NCBI RefSeq assembly: GCF_042926695.1
Contig: NZ_CP170642.1
Coordinates: 310,001 to 374,000 of the forward strand
DNA length: 64,000 bases
Source of the DNA: Lonepinella koalarum
Lineage (GTDB): Bacteria; Pseudomonadota; Gammaproteobacteria; Enterobacterales; Pasteurellaceae
Reading direction: 5' to 3'
Below the pieces are notes generated by a model. That model made no database searches. It was not told the DNA's origin and saw only the letters and a list, made by a program, of their open reading frames with translations. Numbering within the stretch: the stretch's first letter is position 1; every line of letters starts with the position of its first letter. Shown piece after piece: positions 44,789 through 53,048 of this stretch. Position numbers and translations under genes: made by a program.

Positions 44789-45598
44789 ATGGCACAAACT
44801 CGCATTATTCCGGGGTTTAATCTAACCTTGGGTTATTCCATCACATTTCTAAGCATTGTCGTGCTGATTCCGTTGGCGGGATTGTTTCTGTTTTCCGCCC
44901 AAATTTCAGCGGATCAATTGTGGAAATTGGTGAGCAGTCGTCAATTATTGCTGGCACTGGGCGTGTCCTTGAAAACTGCCTTTTGGGCTGCAGTCGCCAA
45001 TGGTGTTATTGGACTTTTGCTGGCGTGGGTGCTGGTGCGTTATCAATTTTGGGGCAAACGTTGGATCGATACCTTTATTGACATGCCTTTCGCCTTGCCA
45101 ACCGCGGTGGCTGGTATTTCTTTAACTAGTATTTATGCAGAACAAGGTGCTATCGGGCAATTTTTTAATTTTGAAATCGCTTATACATCTGTTGGTATTA
45201 GCCTCGCTTTACTTTTTGTTACTTTACCTTTTGTTGTGCGTACTATTCAGCCTGTGTTGGCGGATTTGCCGAAAGAAACCGAAGAAGCCGCCTATATTTT
45301 AGGCGCCAGTCGTTTTCAAACTTTTCGTCATGTGATTTTTCCTGCCCTGTTGCCAGCTTGGATTACAGGCTTTACCCTTGCTTTTGCACGAGGTGTAGGG
45401 GAATATGGTTCAGTGGTGTTTATTTCAGGTAATATTCCCTTTAAAACGGAAATTTTACCCCTGTTGATTGTGGCAAAATTGGATCAATATGATTATGTGG
45501 GGGCAGCCACCATAGGCGTGTTAATGCTAGTGATTTCCTTTGTATTGCTATTTATGATTAACCAAATTCAGCGTTATTTTGCGCAACGAACCAAATAA
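44789..45598 (+). CDS. cysT: Sulfate ABC transporter permease CysT
   Basis: One of two membrane subunits of the sulfate importer (also called CysU). I start it at MAQTRIIPGFNLTLGYS (269 residues), since the 35 residues upstream to 44684 look like untranslated leader and do not match the family. About six membrane segments; the ATPase-contact EAA loop is EEAAYILGASRFQTFRHVIFP. It follows sbp by 191 bases, a gap that holds no clear terminator, and cysW starts 9 bases after its stop. Confidence 0.94.
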   Translation: MAQTRIIPGFNLTLGYSITFLSIVVLIPLAGLFLFSAQISADQLWKLVSSRQLLLALGVSLKTAFWAAVANGVIGLLLAWVLVRYQFWGKRWIDTFIDMPFALPTAVAGISLTSIYAEQGAIGQFFNFEIAYTSVGISLALLFVTLPFVVRTIQPVLADLPKETEEAAYILGASRFQTFRHVIFPALLPAWITGFTLAFARGVGEYGSVVFISGNIPFKTEILPLLIVAKLDQYDYVGAATIGVLMLVISFVLLFMINQIQRYFAQRTK

Positions 45599-45607
45599 GG
45601 AAGTCCT

Positions 45608-46423
45608 ATGTCATCATCTTCTTCTACTCGAACTCTTTCGGAACGTTTTTTGATTTTATTGGCATTGACTCTGTTCGGCGTTTTGCTGGTATTACCACTG
45701 GTTACCGTGATCACGCAAGGGCTTGCCAAAGGTTTTCCTGATTTTTGGCAAGCCATTAACGAAGACGACACGATTGCAGCCTTAAAATTAACCTTGATCG
45801 CCGCAGGTATTGCCGTACCTCTTAATATTACGTTTGGTGTAGCAGCAGCGTGGACGATTACCAAATACCAATTTCGTGGTAGACAATTTTTGCTCACCTT
45901 AATTGACTTACCCTTTTCCATTTCTCCCGTGGTGGCTGGATTGATTTATGTCTTGCTGTTTGGTGCACAAAGTAAACTCTATCCTCATTTACAAGCAATT
46001 GATTTTCAAATTGTTTATGCTATTCCGGGAATTATTTTAGCGACTATTTTTGTTTCTGTTCCTTTTGTCGCCAGAGAGCTTATTCCGATTATGGAAGCAC
46101 AAGGTATCGGTGAAGAAGAAGCCGCTACCGTGTTAGGCGCAAATGGTTGGCAAATTTTTTATCATGTCACTTTACCGAATATCAAATGGGCGTTATTACA
46201 TGGCGTGGTGCTGTGTACTGCACGTTCGCTGGGCGAATTCGGGGCGGTGTCAGTGGTTTCTGGACATATTCGTGGCTACACCAATACGCTGCCGTTACAT
46301 ATTGAAATTTTATACAACGAATATAATATCGTGGCGGCGTTTTCCGTGGCGATTTTATTGTTAGCATTATCTTTAATTTTACTTTTTGTTCGTCAATGGA
46401 CAGAACGTAAATTAGCCCATTAG
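45608..46423 (+). CDS. cysW: Sulfate ABC transporter permease CysW
   Basis: The second membrane subunit of the sulfate importer. The 271 residues have six membrane segments and an EAA loop EEEAATVLGANGWQIFYHVTLP, followed by the typical ARSLGEFGAVSVVSGHI. It lies 9 bases after cysT behind AAGGAAGT and 32 bases before cysA. Confidence 0.95.
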   Translation: MSSSSSTRTLSERFLILLALTLFGVLLVLPLVTVITQGLAKGFPDFWQAINEDDTIAALKLTLIAAGIAVPLNITFGVAAAWTITKYQFRGRQFLLTLIDLPFSISPVVAGLIYVLLFGAQSKLYPHLQAIDFQIVYAIPGIILATIFVSVPFVARELIPIMEAQGIGEEEAATVLGANGWQIFYHVTLPNIKWALLHGVVLCTARSLGEFGAVSVVSGHIRGYTNTLPLHIEILYNEYNIVAAFSVAILLLALSLILLFVRQWTERKLAH

Positions 46424-46455
46424 GGCAATTTAATTTATATTGTGGGGAATATTGA

Positions 46456-47523
46456 ATGACTATTCATATTAAGCAAATTAACAAATCTTTCGGGCAATTT
46501 CAGGCATTACATGATATTAACGTTGACATAAAGGAGGGTGAATTAACCGCACTGTTAGGTCAATCAGGCTGTGGTAAAACCACTTTATTGCGCATTATTG
46601 CTGGGCTGGAAACGGCGAGTTCAGGACAAATTTTATTTGATCAGCAAGATGTGACGGGGCTTTCTGCGCAACAGCGAGATATTGGTTTTGTGTTTCAACA
46701 TTATGCTTTATTTCGCCATATGACCGTATCAGATAATATTTCCTTTGGCTTACGTATGAAACCAAAGTCGCAGCGTTTATCGAATCAAGAAATTCAAGCT
46801 AAAGTGAAAAATTTGCTGGAATTAATTCAGTTAGAACATATTGAAAAACGCTATCCCGATCAACTTTCAGGCGGGCAACGGCAACGTGTTGCATTAGCTA
46901 GAGCCATTGCCACTGAACCTAAAGTGTTATTATTAGATGAACCCTTTGGCGCATTGGATGCGAAAGTGCGTAAAGATTTACGTCGCTGGCTGCGAGAATT
47001 TCACAAAGAAATTCACGTTACCAGCATTTTCGTCACCCACGACCAAGACGAAGCCCTTGAAGTGGCAGATAAAATTATTCTAATGAACGAAGGTAAAATC
47101 GAACAAATCGGCACGCCAGAACAGGTGTATAAACACCCGCAAAGCTATTTTGCGGCCCAATTTCTTGGGGATATGAATTTACTTGATGGTTATATTCATC
47201 AGGGCATGCTATATGTTGACGGTTTTCAGCAAAAGGTTACTCAAACTACGTCGGCTCATGTGGTTGTTTATGTTCGTCCGCATGAAATGGAGGTAACAAA
47301 AGCGCCGGTGAAAAATAGTATTAAAGGCAAAATTATACGCGTTCACACTACCGGTCCGACGGTTCAGTTAGAAGTGCATCATATAAAAAATGATTCTATT
47401 GAGATTTCTATCAGTTATGCACAATTCGAGCGCGAAAAATTTACTGTCGGCGATGAAGTCTATATGCAACCGCACTTATTAAATTACTTCTTGCAAGATG
47501 AATTGGTAGAATTTATGATTTAA
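46456..47523 (+). CDS. cysA: Sulfate ABC transporter ATP-binding protein
   Basis: The ATPase of the sulfate/thiosulfate importer. The 355 residues show Walker A (GQSGCGKTTLLRI, about residue 34), the Q loop (FVFQHYALFRHMTV), the ABC signature LSGGQRQRVALARA, Walker B (KVLLLDEPFGALDA) and the H loop (VTHDQDEALEVAD). A C-terminal TOBE-like regulatory domain follows (YVRPHEMEVTK). It ends 2 bases before the stop of convergent yejM, with no terminator visible between them. An uptake core lies near 46548. Confidence 0.96.
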   Translation: MTIHIKQINKSFGQFQALHDINVDIKEGELTALLGQSGCGKTTLLRIIAGLETASSGQILFDQQDVTGLSAQQRDIGFVFQHYALFRHMTVSDNISFGLRMKPKSQRLSNQEIQAKVKNLLELIQLEHIEKRYPDQLSGGQRQRVALARAIATEPKVLLLDEPFGALDAKVRKDLRRWLREFHKEIHVTSIFVTHDQDEALEVADKIILMNEGKIEQIGTPEQVYKHPQSYFAAQFLGDMNLLDGYIHQGMLYVDGFQQKVTQTTSAHVVVYVRPHEMEVTKAPVKNSIKGKIIRVHTTGPTVQLEVHHIKNDSIEISISYAQFEREKFTVGDEVYMQPHLLNYFLQDELVEFMI

Positions 47524-47525
47524 CC

Positions 47526-49322
47526 TTATTTTTCAAAAAAACTTGAATTCCGCTGATACACATCAAGGAATAATCCTAGTGGCGGACGAATGGAAGATAC
47601 TTTCTGATAAGCGCGGTCATATTTTTGATAGTTTCCTTTATTATCAATATGATATTGTGTGCCATCAGGTGTGATAATCACGTTCCAACGATAATTCGCC
47701 ACTAATACCCACTCGTTCAAGGATTGGCTATGATCGAATAAATTATTGCCTTGGGTATAGTCTATATTGGGATTTTTCACCCCAAATAGGTTATACATTA
47801 AGGTCGGTACGACATCAATATGGCTAGTTAATTTGTTTTCTATGCCGGTATTAAATCCTTTCCATGCCACAATCATTGGCACGCTGATTTCTTCAGGAGC
47901 AAAATAATTGAATAATTCATCTTCACTTTTTTGGAACGTATAACCTTGTTCACCAGTAATAATGACGACGGTATTTTGCAAAGCATTTTGCATTTTTAAG
48001 GTGGTTAAAATGGCGTTGAGTTGCTCATCTAATTGACCTAATTGCTGTGTATAAAATTGTTGTTCTTGCACTAAGGTTGGCAAATGCTGTTGACGAGTTA
48101 GCCCACTTATATCTAAATTTAAATAGCTAAACCAAGCTTTATCTGTGCTTTTTTGCGCGAACCAAAGTTGCCAGTTTTTCACCGCACTTTCATTATCAAT
48201 TTTTTGATGATTACTGCTACTCGGTAATGTAATTTGATGAAATAATGCCTGTCTGAAAATACTTTGTTTAAAATTGGTGGCAGAGAATAAGCCAAACTGA
48301 TAGTCTTCTTGTTGCATTTTTTCAACAAGAACAGATGTTTTTTTATTATTTAGCAAACTGTCTGTATAGTTTGCATTTAAGCCATAAAATAAGCCGACAA
48401 TGGCAGAATTACTGCTGTTTGCAGTGGTATAATGATTGGTAAATTGCGTTGCTTGTTGCGCAAATTCGGTTAACACCGGCATTTTTTCTTTATGTACGGC
48501 ATCTTGACGTAAACCTGCTACCGTAATGATCAGTAGGTTGGTTTTATTGGCCGCATTATTATAGCTAAGCGCTTGTTTTGGGTAGTGAATCATTGGTGAA
48601 TCTAGGCGACCGTCCTGATCTAAGGTAGTTTCATATTTTTGTTTATCTAACAAGCCGTGTTTTTCCAAAAAGGTACGTGCTGTCATTGGATAGGACAGAG
48701 GAAAATTGGATTTTTGCATGGTGATCGGACGATATAAATAGGCATCTGCCCAAGCATATATTAGATGTGTCGTAATAAATAAACAGGTGAGCAAAATTCC
48801 GACGCCACGAATCCATTTTTGTCGTTCTAAGCTACGTAATCTATACCACGCCCAACGTGAAAACAGCATTTGAGCCAACAACATCAATGGCATTGGGGTG
48901 AAGAAAATCTGCCAATCGCGAGAAAGTTCACCGTTTTCAGGATTGACTAATAGATTCCACACCACACTGGAAAGATGCAAATTAAAACGCGAAAAAACTT
49001 CAGTATCTACTAACAATAGCGTGATAGCAATGGTAGCAATAATTACGCTCACACCACGGAAAGTACGTTCATTTTTAATGATAAAACTGAGCGGAAACAA
49101 CACCAATAAATACGCCCCAAAGGCGATAAAACTGAAATGTCCTAAAATACTGATAAAGAAATAAAGACGACCCAACAACGTATGGGGCCAATCAATTAAA
49201 AAGGCATAGCGAGAGCCGATAGCTACCGCCCAAATAATATTAAAAAAAGCAAACCAGTGCCCCCAAGAAATTTTTTGGGAAGTCTGTTCACGATACTGCC
49301 TGCCATTTTTAATCCAAAACAT
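47526..49322 (-). CDS. yejM: Inner-membrane sulfatase-like protein YejM (PbgA/LapC)
   Basis: An essential-type envelope protein that in enterobacteria senses lipopolysaccharide and controls LpxC turnover with LapB. The 598 residues have an N-terminal DUF3413 membrane domain with five helices (about residues 20-190), a linker, and a periplasmic sulfatase-like domain (NLLIITVAGLRQDAV, NHYTTANSSNSAIVGLFYGLN, VVIITGEQGYTF). The sulfatase active-site Cys/Ser motif is not evident, in line with a non-enzymatic role. yejL is 20 bases upstream; yejK is divergent beyond it. An uptake core lies at about 48180. Confidence 0.92.
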   Translation of the reverse strand: MFWIKNGRQYREQTSQKISWGHWFAFFNIIWAVAIGSRYAFLIDWPHTLLGRLYFFISILGHFSFIAFGAYLLVLFPLSFIIKNERTFRGVSVIIATIAITLLLVDTEVFSRFNLHLSSVVWNLLVNPENGELSRDWQIFFTPMPLMLLAQMLFSRWAWYRLRSLERQKWIRGVGILLTCLFITTHLIYAWADAYLYRPITMQKSNFPLSYPMTARTFLEKHGLLDKQKYETTLDQDGRLDSPMIHYPKQALSYNNAANKTNLLIITVAGLRQDAVHKEKMPVLTEFAQQATQFTNHYTTANSSNSAIVGLFYGLNANYTDSLLNNKKTSVLVEKMQQEDYQFGLFSATNFKQSIFRQALFHQITLPSSSNHQKIDNESAVKNWQLWFAQKSTDKAWFSYLNLDISGLTRQQHLPTLVQEQQFYTQQLGQLDEQLNAILTTLKMQNALQNTVVIITGEQGYTFQKSEDELFNYFAPEEISVPMIVAWKGFNTGIENKLTSHIDVVPTLMYNLFGVKNPNIDYTQGNNLFDHSQSLNEWVLVANYRWNVIITPDGTQYHIDNKGNYQKYDRAYQKVSSIRPPLGLFLDVYQRNSSFFEK

Positions 49323-49342
49323 AACACACTCTTAATTCGTTG

Positions 49343-49564
49343 TTATTTCGCCGTTTTAACCGAATTCATTAACGCGTCAGAAAAGGCTTGAGCCAAGGCA
49401 ATTTGTTGATTTTTGCCTACGCTACTGATTAACAAATTAGTCACCATATTACCTAACACCATTAAGGATAAGTCCACGGGAGCTTGATGTTTTTCTAATA
49501 CGACGATCATCTCATTTAGAATGGTATCTACTTGTTTATCTTGATATTTTGAGTTGCTTGCCAT
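49343..49564 (-). CDS. yejL: YejL family protein (UPF0352)
   Basis: A 73-residue helical protein of unknown function, conserved next to yejK and yejM in gammaproteobacteria. I start it at MASNSKYQDKQVDTILNEM; the ATG at 49606 would add 14 residues unlike the family. The stretch LEKHQAPVDLSLMVLGNMVTNLL is characteristic (split: LEKHQAPVDLSLM, VLGNMVTNLL). It is probably co-transcribed with yejM. Confidence 0.9.
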   Translation of the reverse strand: MASNSKYQDKQVDTILNEMIVVLEKHQAPVDLSLMVLGNMVTNLLISSVGKNQQIALAQAFSDALMNSVKTAK

Positions 49565-49672
49565 AATAACGCTAATTTTTAACAATGTATTTGCAAATAC
49601 TACCACATTTTTGCTTAAAGTGCGGTTATAATTAGCAGAATTTTAGTATTTGCAAATGATAAAGTAGAAAAA

Positions 49673-50692
49673 ATGAGCATCGCCGTTAATCAAATTGTAT
49701 TACATCAAATTATTAAAAATCCGACTGAAACGGATCAAATTGCACTAGAAAGCGTTTTACGTGAAGCATTATTGCCGATTACGCCCGAAGTGGAGCAGTT
49801 AATGTTGGAATTGCATCAGGTGTATCAAAGTAAAGCCAAAGGCTACGGCATTTTTAAAGCGCAATCGGTTTTTGCTCAAGCATTGAATCGTTTATTGGAA
49901 AAGGAAACGGATTTTCTCTCCTTTAGTTATCAATCCACCCAATTATTAGCCGCTGAATTGAGCAAATATCCTTTTGCAGAAAGTGGCACATTTGTATTGT
50001 GCCAGTATAATTTTTTAGCGACGGATTATTTGTTTATTGCTTTGTTAGACAGTCGTGTGAGTATGTTGGTGGATGATAAATTGGACATTCATCGTACGCA
50101 ATATTTGAATATTAATCAATTTGATATTGCGGCGCGAATTAATTTAACGGATTTACACATCAATGCCAACTCTGATCGTTATCTCACTTTTATTAAAGGG
50201 CGAGTTGGCCGCAAAATCAGTGATTTCTTTATGGATTTTTTAGGTGCAGAAGAGGGCTTAAACCCAAAAGTGCAAAACCAATGTTTATTGCAAGCGGTAA
50301 GCGATTATTGTGAACAAGGTGAGTTAAACAGTGAACAAACCCAAGCGGTGAAAAAGCATGTGTTTGACTATTGCAAAGGGCAAATAAATTCTGGGGATGA
50401 AATTGAATTGCGGGAACTTTCCGAAGAATTACCGACTCTAAATGAGCGTTCTTTTGTGGAGTTTGCTCAACAGCAGGATTATGATTTAGCCGAGCAAATT
50501 CCGCCTGTACCCGCGACATTAAAAGCCTTAGCTAAATTTTCAGGTTCAGGCAAAGGGGTGACACTTAGTTTTGATGCGGAATTAATTAATCATCGCATTA
50601 TTTGGGATGAACAAAACGATACCATCACCATTAAAGGTTTGCCAGCCAATTTGCGAGATCAATTGCAGCGTAATTTAAAAAATCAAAATTAA
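49673..50692 (+). CDS. yejK: Nucleoid-associated protein YejK (NdpA)
   Basis: A nucleoid-associated protein of the 37-kDa NdpA family; the exact role is unclear. The 339 residues include VLCQYNFLATDYLFIALLD, NRVS-like SRVSMLVDDKLDI, RYLTFIKGRVGRKISDFF and FMDFLGAEEGLNPKVQNQCL. It is divergent from yejL. An uptake core lies in the spacer at about 49617. Confidence 0.93.
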   Translation: MSIAVNQIVLHQIIKNPTETDQIALESVLREALLPITPEVEQLMLELHQVYQSKAKGYGIFKAQSVFAQALNRLLEKETDFLSFSYQSTQLLAAELSKYPFAESGTFVLCQYNFLATDYLFIALLDSRVSMLVDDKLDIHRTQYLNINQFDIAARINLTDLHINANSDRYLTFIKGRVGRKISDFFMDFLGAEEGLNPKVQNQCLLQAVSDYCEQGELNSEQTQAVKKHVFDYCKGQINSGDEIELRELSEELPTLNERSFVEFAQQQDYDLAEQIPPVPATLKALAKFSGSGKGVTLSFDAELINHRIIWDEQNDTITIKGLPANLRDQLQRNLKNQN

Positions 50693-50754
50693 TTTGGCAA
50701 CGGACAAGAGTTTCGGTATTATCACGATTATAAAAAGAGAAAAAAGGTAGAAAA

Positions 50755-51171
50755 ATGCAATTAAAATCAATGGCAGCAATTATCGCCCTTGCGTTAAGTG
50801 TTTCAGCTTGTTCAGGCGTAAACAAAATTGTCTATCGTATTGACGTACCACAAGGTAATTATTTGGAGTCCGCCACGGTGCAAAAAGTACAGGTGGGTAT
50901 GACCAAAGAACAGGTGCAATATTTGTTAGGTACGCCTGTTTTAATCGATCCATTTAGTGATAACACTTGGTATTATGTGTATTTACAACAACATGCTTAT
51001 GAAGATCCTGTGCAACACAATTTTATTGTGAATTTTGATACCAAGGGCATTGTGACGAATACGGATTTAGATAAGCCATTACCAGATGTTGAGAAACAAG
51101 AAGTTAACAATGCCATTATTGAAGCAACAGAAGGCAGTGAGGGTAAACGTTGGTGGCAGTTCTGGAAATAG
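50755..51171 (+). CDS. bamE: Outer membrane assembly lipoprotein BamE
   Basis: A small lipoprotein of the BAM complex (SmpA/OmlA family) that helps insert beta-barrel proteins in the outer membrane. The 138 residues begin with a lipoprotein signal whose lipobox is LSVSAC (Cys19), followed by the BamE core: YRIDVPQGNYLESATVQKVQVGMTKEQVQYLLGTP (split: YRIDVPQGNYLES, VQVGMTKEQVQYLLGTP), DNTWYYVY and FDTKGIV. It is slightly longer than E. coli BamE because of an acidic tail ending in RWWQFWK. A ribosome site AAAAAGG precedes the ATG. Confidence 0.93.
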   Translation: MQLKSMAAIIALALSVSACSGVNKIVYRIDVPQGNYLESATVQKVQVGMTKEQVQYLLGTPVLIDPFSDNTWYYVYLQQHAYEDPVQHNFIVNFDTKGIVTNTDLDKPLPDVEKQEVNNAIIEATEGSEGKRWWQFWK

Positions 51172-51212
51172 GTCAAAACGTTGTGGATTTGCACCGCAGT
51201 TTGTGAGATAAG

Positions 51213-51241
51213 AAAGGCTATTCTGACTGGGAATAGCCTTT
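51213..51241. terminator. Bidirectional terminator between bamE and the HAD phosphatase
   Basis: An 11-bp perfect stem AAAGGCTATTC (51213-51223) / GAATAGCCTTT (51231-51241) with a 7-base loop, between convergent genes. Confidence 0.88.
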
Positions 51242-51249
51242 TGTTCGGA

Positions 51250-51900
51250 TTACAACTCCATTTTCAGTTTCGCCAACACATCTCTCAAAGATGCCATTCT
51301 TTCATCGGCAATAGCAAAGCGTTCATCATTAAATTTTTCATTTACGATAAACGTACGCACATTTGCCGCTTTGGCAGCAATTAAACCCGTTACACTATCT
51401 TCAATAATCATGCAATCTTTCACCTTGGCATTTAAGGCTTTGACCGCAGTTAAATAAACCGCAGGATGGGGTTTAGCCAGTTCTTCATCCGCTGCGGTGC
51501 ATTGAATCGGGAAATAATCCCAAAAATTCAATTTATCAAAAACGGCTTTAATGACTTGGCGATCTGATGAAGTCGCTAAAGCAACTGGAATATGCTTTTC
51601 TTTTAGAAAATCTAATAATTCATAGACACCGTCCATCGGTTGTGCATTTGCGCTGATTTTCTGGCACACAGTATCCACAATTTGGTTGCGAAGTGCGGTG
51701 CTTTGTATGGCAAGATTAAACATTTCGCACCAAATTGTCGCTAATTCATCTACTCGTACACCGCGCGTATATTTTTCGCAGTCTGGTTCGGTAATATGTA
51801 CGCCATATTGTGCTAGGGTTTCAATTTGGGATTCCGCCCAAAAAGGTTCACTATCCACTAATACACCGTCCATATCAAAAATTACATATTTTATTGTCAT
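51250..51900 (-). CDS. HAD-family sugar-phosphate phosphatase (HxpB/YniC-like)
   Basis: A 216-residue haloacid-dehalogenase hydrolase of the beta-phosphoglucomutase-like group. The nucleophile motif is FDMDGVLVDSEPFW (residues 8-21), motif II is ALATSSDRQ, and motifs III/IV are KPHPAVYLTAVKAL and IIEDSVTGLIAAKAA. It resembles E. coli YniC (hexitol phosphatase B) by memory; the real substrate is not known. It begins 3 bases after the ampD stop on the same strand, so both are probably co-transcribed. An uptake core lies at about 51691. Confidence 0.85.
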   Translation of the reverse strand: MTIKYVIFDMDGVLVDSEPFWAESQIETLAQYGVHITEPDCEKYTRGVRVDELATIWCEMFNLAIQSTALRNQIVDTVCQKISANAQPMDGVYELLDFLKEKHIPVALATSSDRQVIKAVFDKLNFWDYFPIQCTAADEELAKPHPAVYLTAVKALNAKVKDCMIIEDSVTGLIAAKAANVRTFIVNEKFNDERFAIADERMASLRDVLAKLKMEL

Positions 51901-51903
51901 GAT

Positions 51904-52449
51904 TTATCCTAATGATTTTAAATAGTTATCCCACTCAAAATAGCGACCGGGATCGATTTTTCGTTCTGGTGCAATATCACTATGCCCCACAATTCTATCT
52001 GTGGTGATCTGTGGATATAATGCCATAATTTGCTGAGTAAGTTGAGTTAATTTTGCATATTGTTGCTCAGTAAAAGGTTGCTCATTGCTCCCTTCAAGTT
52101 CAATTCCTATAGAATAGTCATTACATTTATTTCGTCCCTGAAAGCAAGAAACACCAGCGTGCCATGCACGATCTTGTAGGCTTACATATTGTGTAATTCG
52201 TCCATTTCTGTCAATGAAAAAATGGGTCGAGACGCGTACTTGATAAATTTCTTTAAAATAAGGGTGTGCAGTTGGATTAAGTTTACCAAGAAAAAAATCA
52301 TCCACAAAGTTACCACCAAATTGTTCCGGGGGCAAACTGATGTAATGGATCACCAACAGTGAGACATCTTGCGGATCAGGGCGTTTATCAAAGTGCGGTG
52401 ATGTTAAATGGCGGATATTTTCGAGCCAACCTTGCTTATTGTTTTTCAT
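51904..52449 (-). CDS. ampD: 1,6-anhydro-N-acetylmuramyl-L-alanine amidase
   Basis: A cytoplasmic zinc amidase of peptidoglycan recycling; loss of it often raises beta-lactamase in other bacteria. The 181 residues show LVIHYISLP with the first zinc histidine, VSTHFFIDRNGRITQYVSLQDRAWHAG (split: VSTHFFIDRNGRITQYV, DRAWHAGVS), NDYSIGIELEG and the last ligands in VGHSDIAPERKIDPGRYFEW. It is divergent from pilA, an arrangement known from Haemophilus influenzae. An uptake core lies near 52391. Confidence 0.95.
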   Translation of the reverse strand: MKNNKQGWLENIRHLTSPHFDKRPDPQDVSLLVIHYISLPPEQFGGNFVDDFFLGKLNPTAHPYFKEIYQVRVSTHFFIDRNGRITQYVSLQDRAWHAGVSCFQGRNKCNDYSIGIELEGSNEQPFTEQQYAKLTQLTQQIMALYPQITTDRIVGHSDIAPERKIDPGRYFEWDNYLKSLG

Positions 52450-52477
52450 CGGTTTTTACCTATAAAAAAGTGATTTT

Positions 52478-52493
52478 TGTGATCTTGATTCCA
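52478..52493 (+). promoter_or_regulatory. Candidate CRP or Sxy-dependent CRP-S site before pilA
   Basis: TGTGA-TCTTGA-TTCCA at 52478-52493, flanked by T-rich and A-rich bases, has one good CRP half site. In Haemophilus influenzae pilABCD is part of the CRP-S competence regulon, so a site here is expected. It lies about 80 bases before the pilA ATG. The match is imperfect. Confidence 0.4.
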
Positions 52494-52572
52494 AACTTAA
52501 TAACAGAATTTTGCCAAATTTTAAACTAGCAGGCAAAGTGTGATTCGTTTATTTTAATTGTAAGGAAAATTT

Positions 52573-53046
52573 ATGAATTTTAGCTACACTTCACACAACA
52601 TTTCATTCAAAAAAGGTTTTACCCTCATTGAATTAATGATCGTCATCGCTATCGTCGCCATTTTAGCCACTATTGCTATTCCGTCTTATCAAAATTATAC
52701 CAAAAAAGCAGCCATTTCTGAATTATTGCAGGCTGCTGCGCCCTATCGCTCGGAAGTTGAACTTTGTGTATATAATCAAGATGCTGTTAAGAATTGCTCA
52801 GGTGGTCAACATGGTATTCAAGCCAATACTACAACAGCAAAAGGCAAATATGTAAAATCTGTTTCGGTGGCGAGTGGGGTAATTACGGTGACTGGTAATG
52901 GTAGTGTAAGTGATGTGAGTTACACATTAACTGCTAGTGGTTCTGCTAAAGAGGGCGTCACTTGGACGGCAAACTGTGGTTCAAATACTGAATTATTCCC
53001 ATCGGGTTTTTGTAGCACAAGCACGAATACTAGCACGAGTAACTAG
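52573..53046 (+). CDS. pilA: Type IV major pilin PilA
   Basis: The pilus subunit used in DNA uptake and adhesion. The 157-residue prepilin has a 14-15 residue leader ending in KKG, and the cleavage site G-FTLIELMIVIAIVAILATIA with Glu5, then PSYQNYTKKAAISELL. Two cysteine pairs are seen, CVYNQDAVKNC and ANCGS/SGFC, the latter forming the C-terminal loop. The tail STSTNTSTSN is low in complexity. A strong ribosome site (AAGGAAAATTT) precedes the ATG; pilB begins 2 bases after the stop. Confidence 0.95.
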   Translation: MNFSYTSHNISFKKGFTLIELMIVIAIVAILATIAIPSYQNYTKKAAISELLQAAAPYRSEVELCVYNQDAVKNCSGGQHGIQANTTTAKGKYVKSVSVASGVITVTGNGSVSDVSYTLTASGSAKEGVTWTANCGSNTELFPSGFCSTSTNTSTSN

Positions 53047-53048
53047 CC

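Noticed and set aside
48898..49164. Plus-strand 88-residue frame within yejM
   Set aside because: It is antisense to a well-supported membrane domain and has no ribosome site or family pattern.
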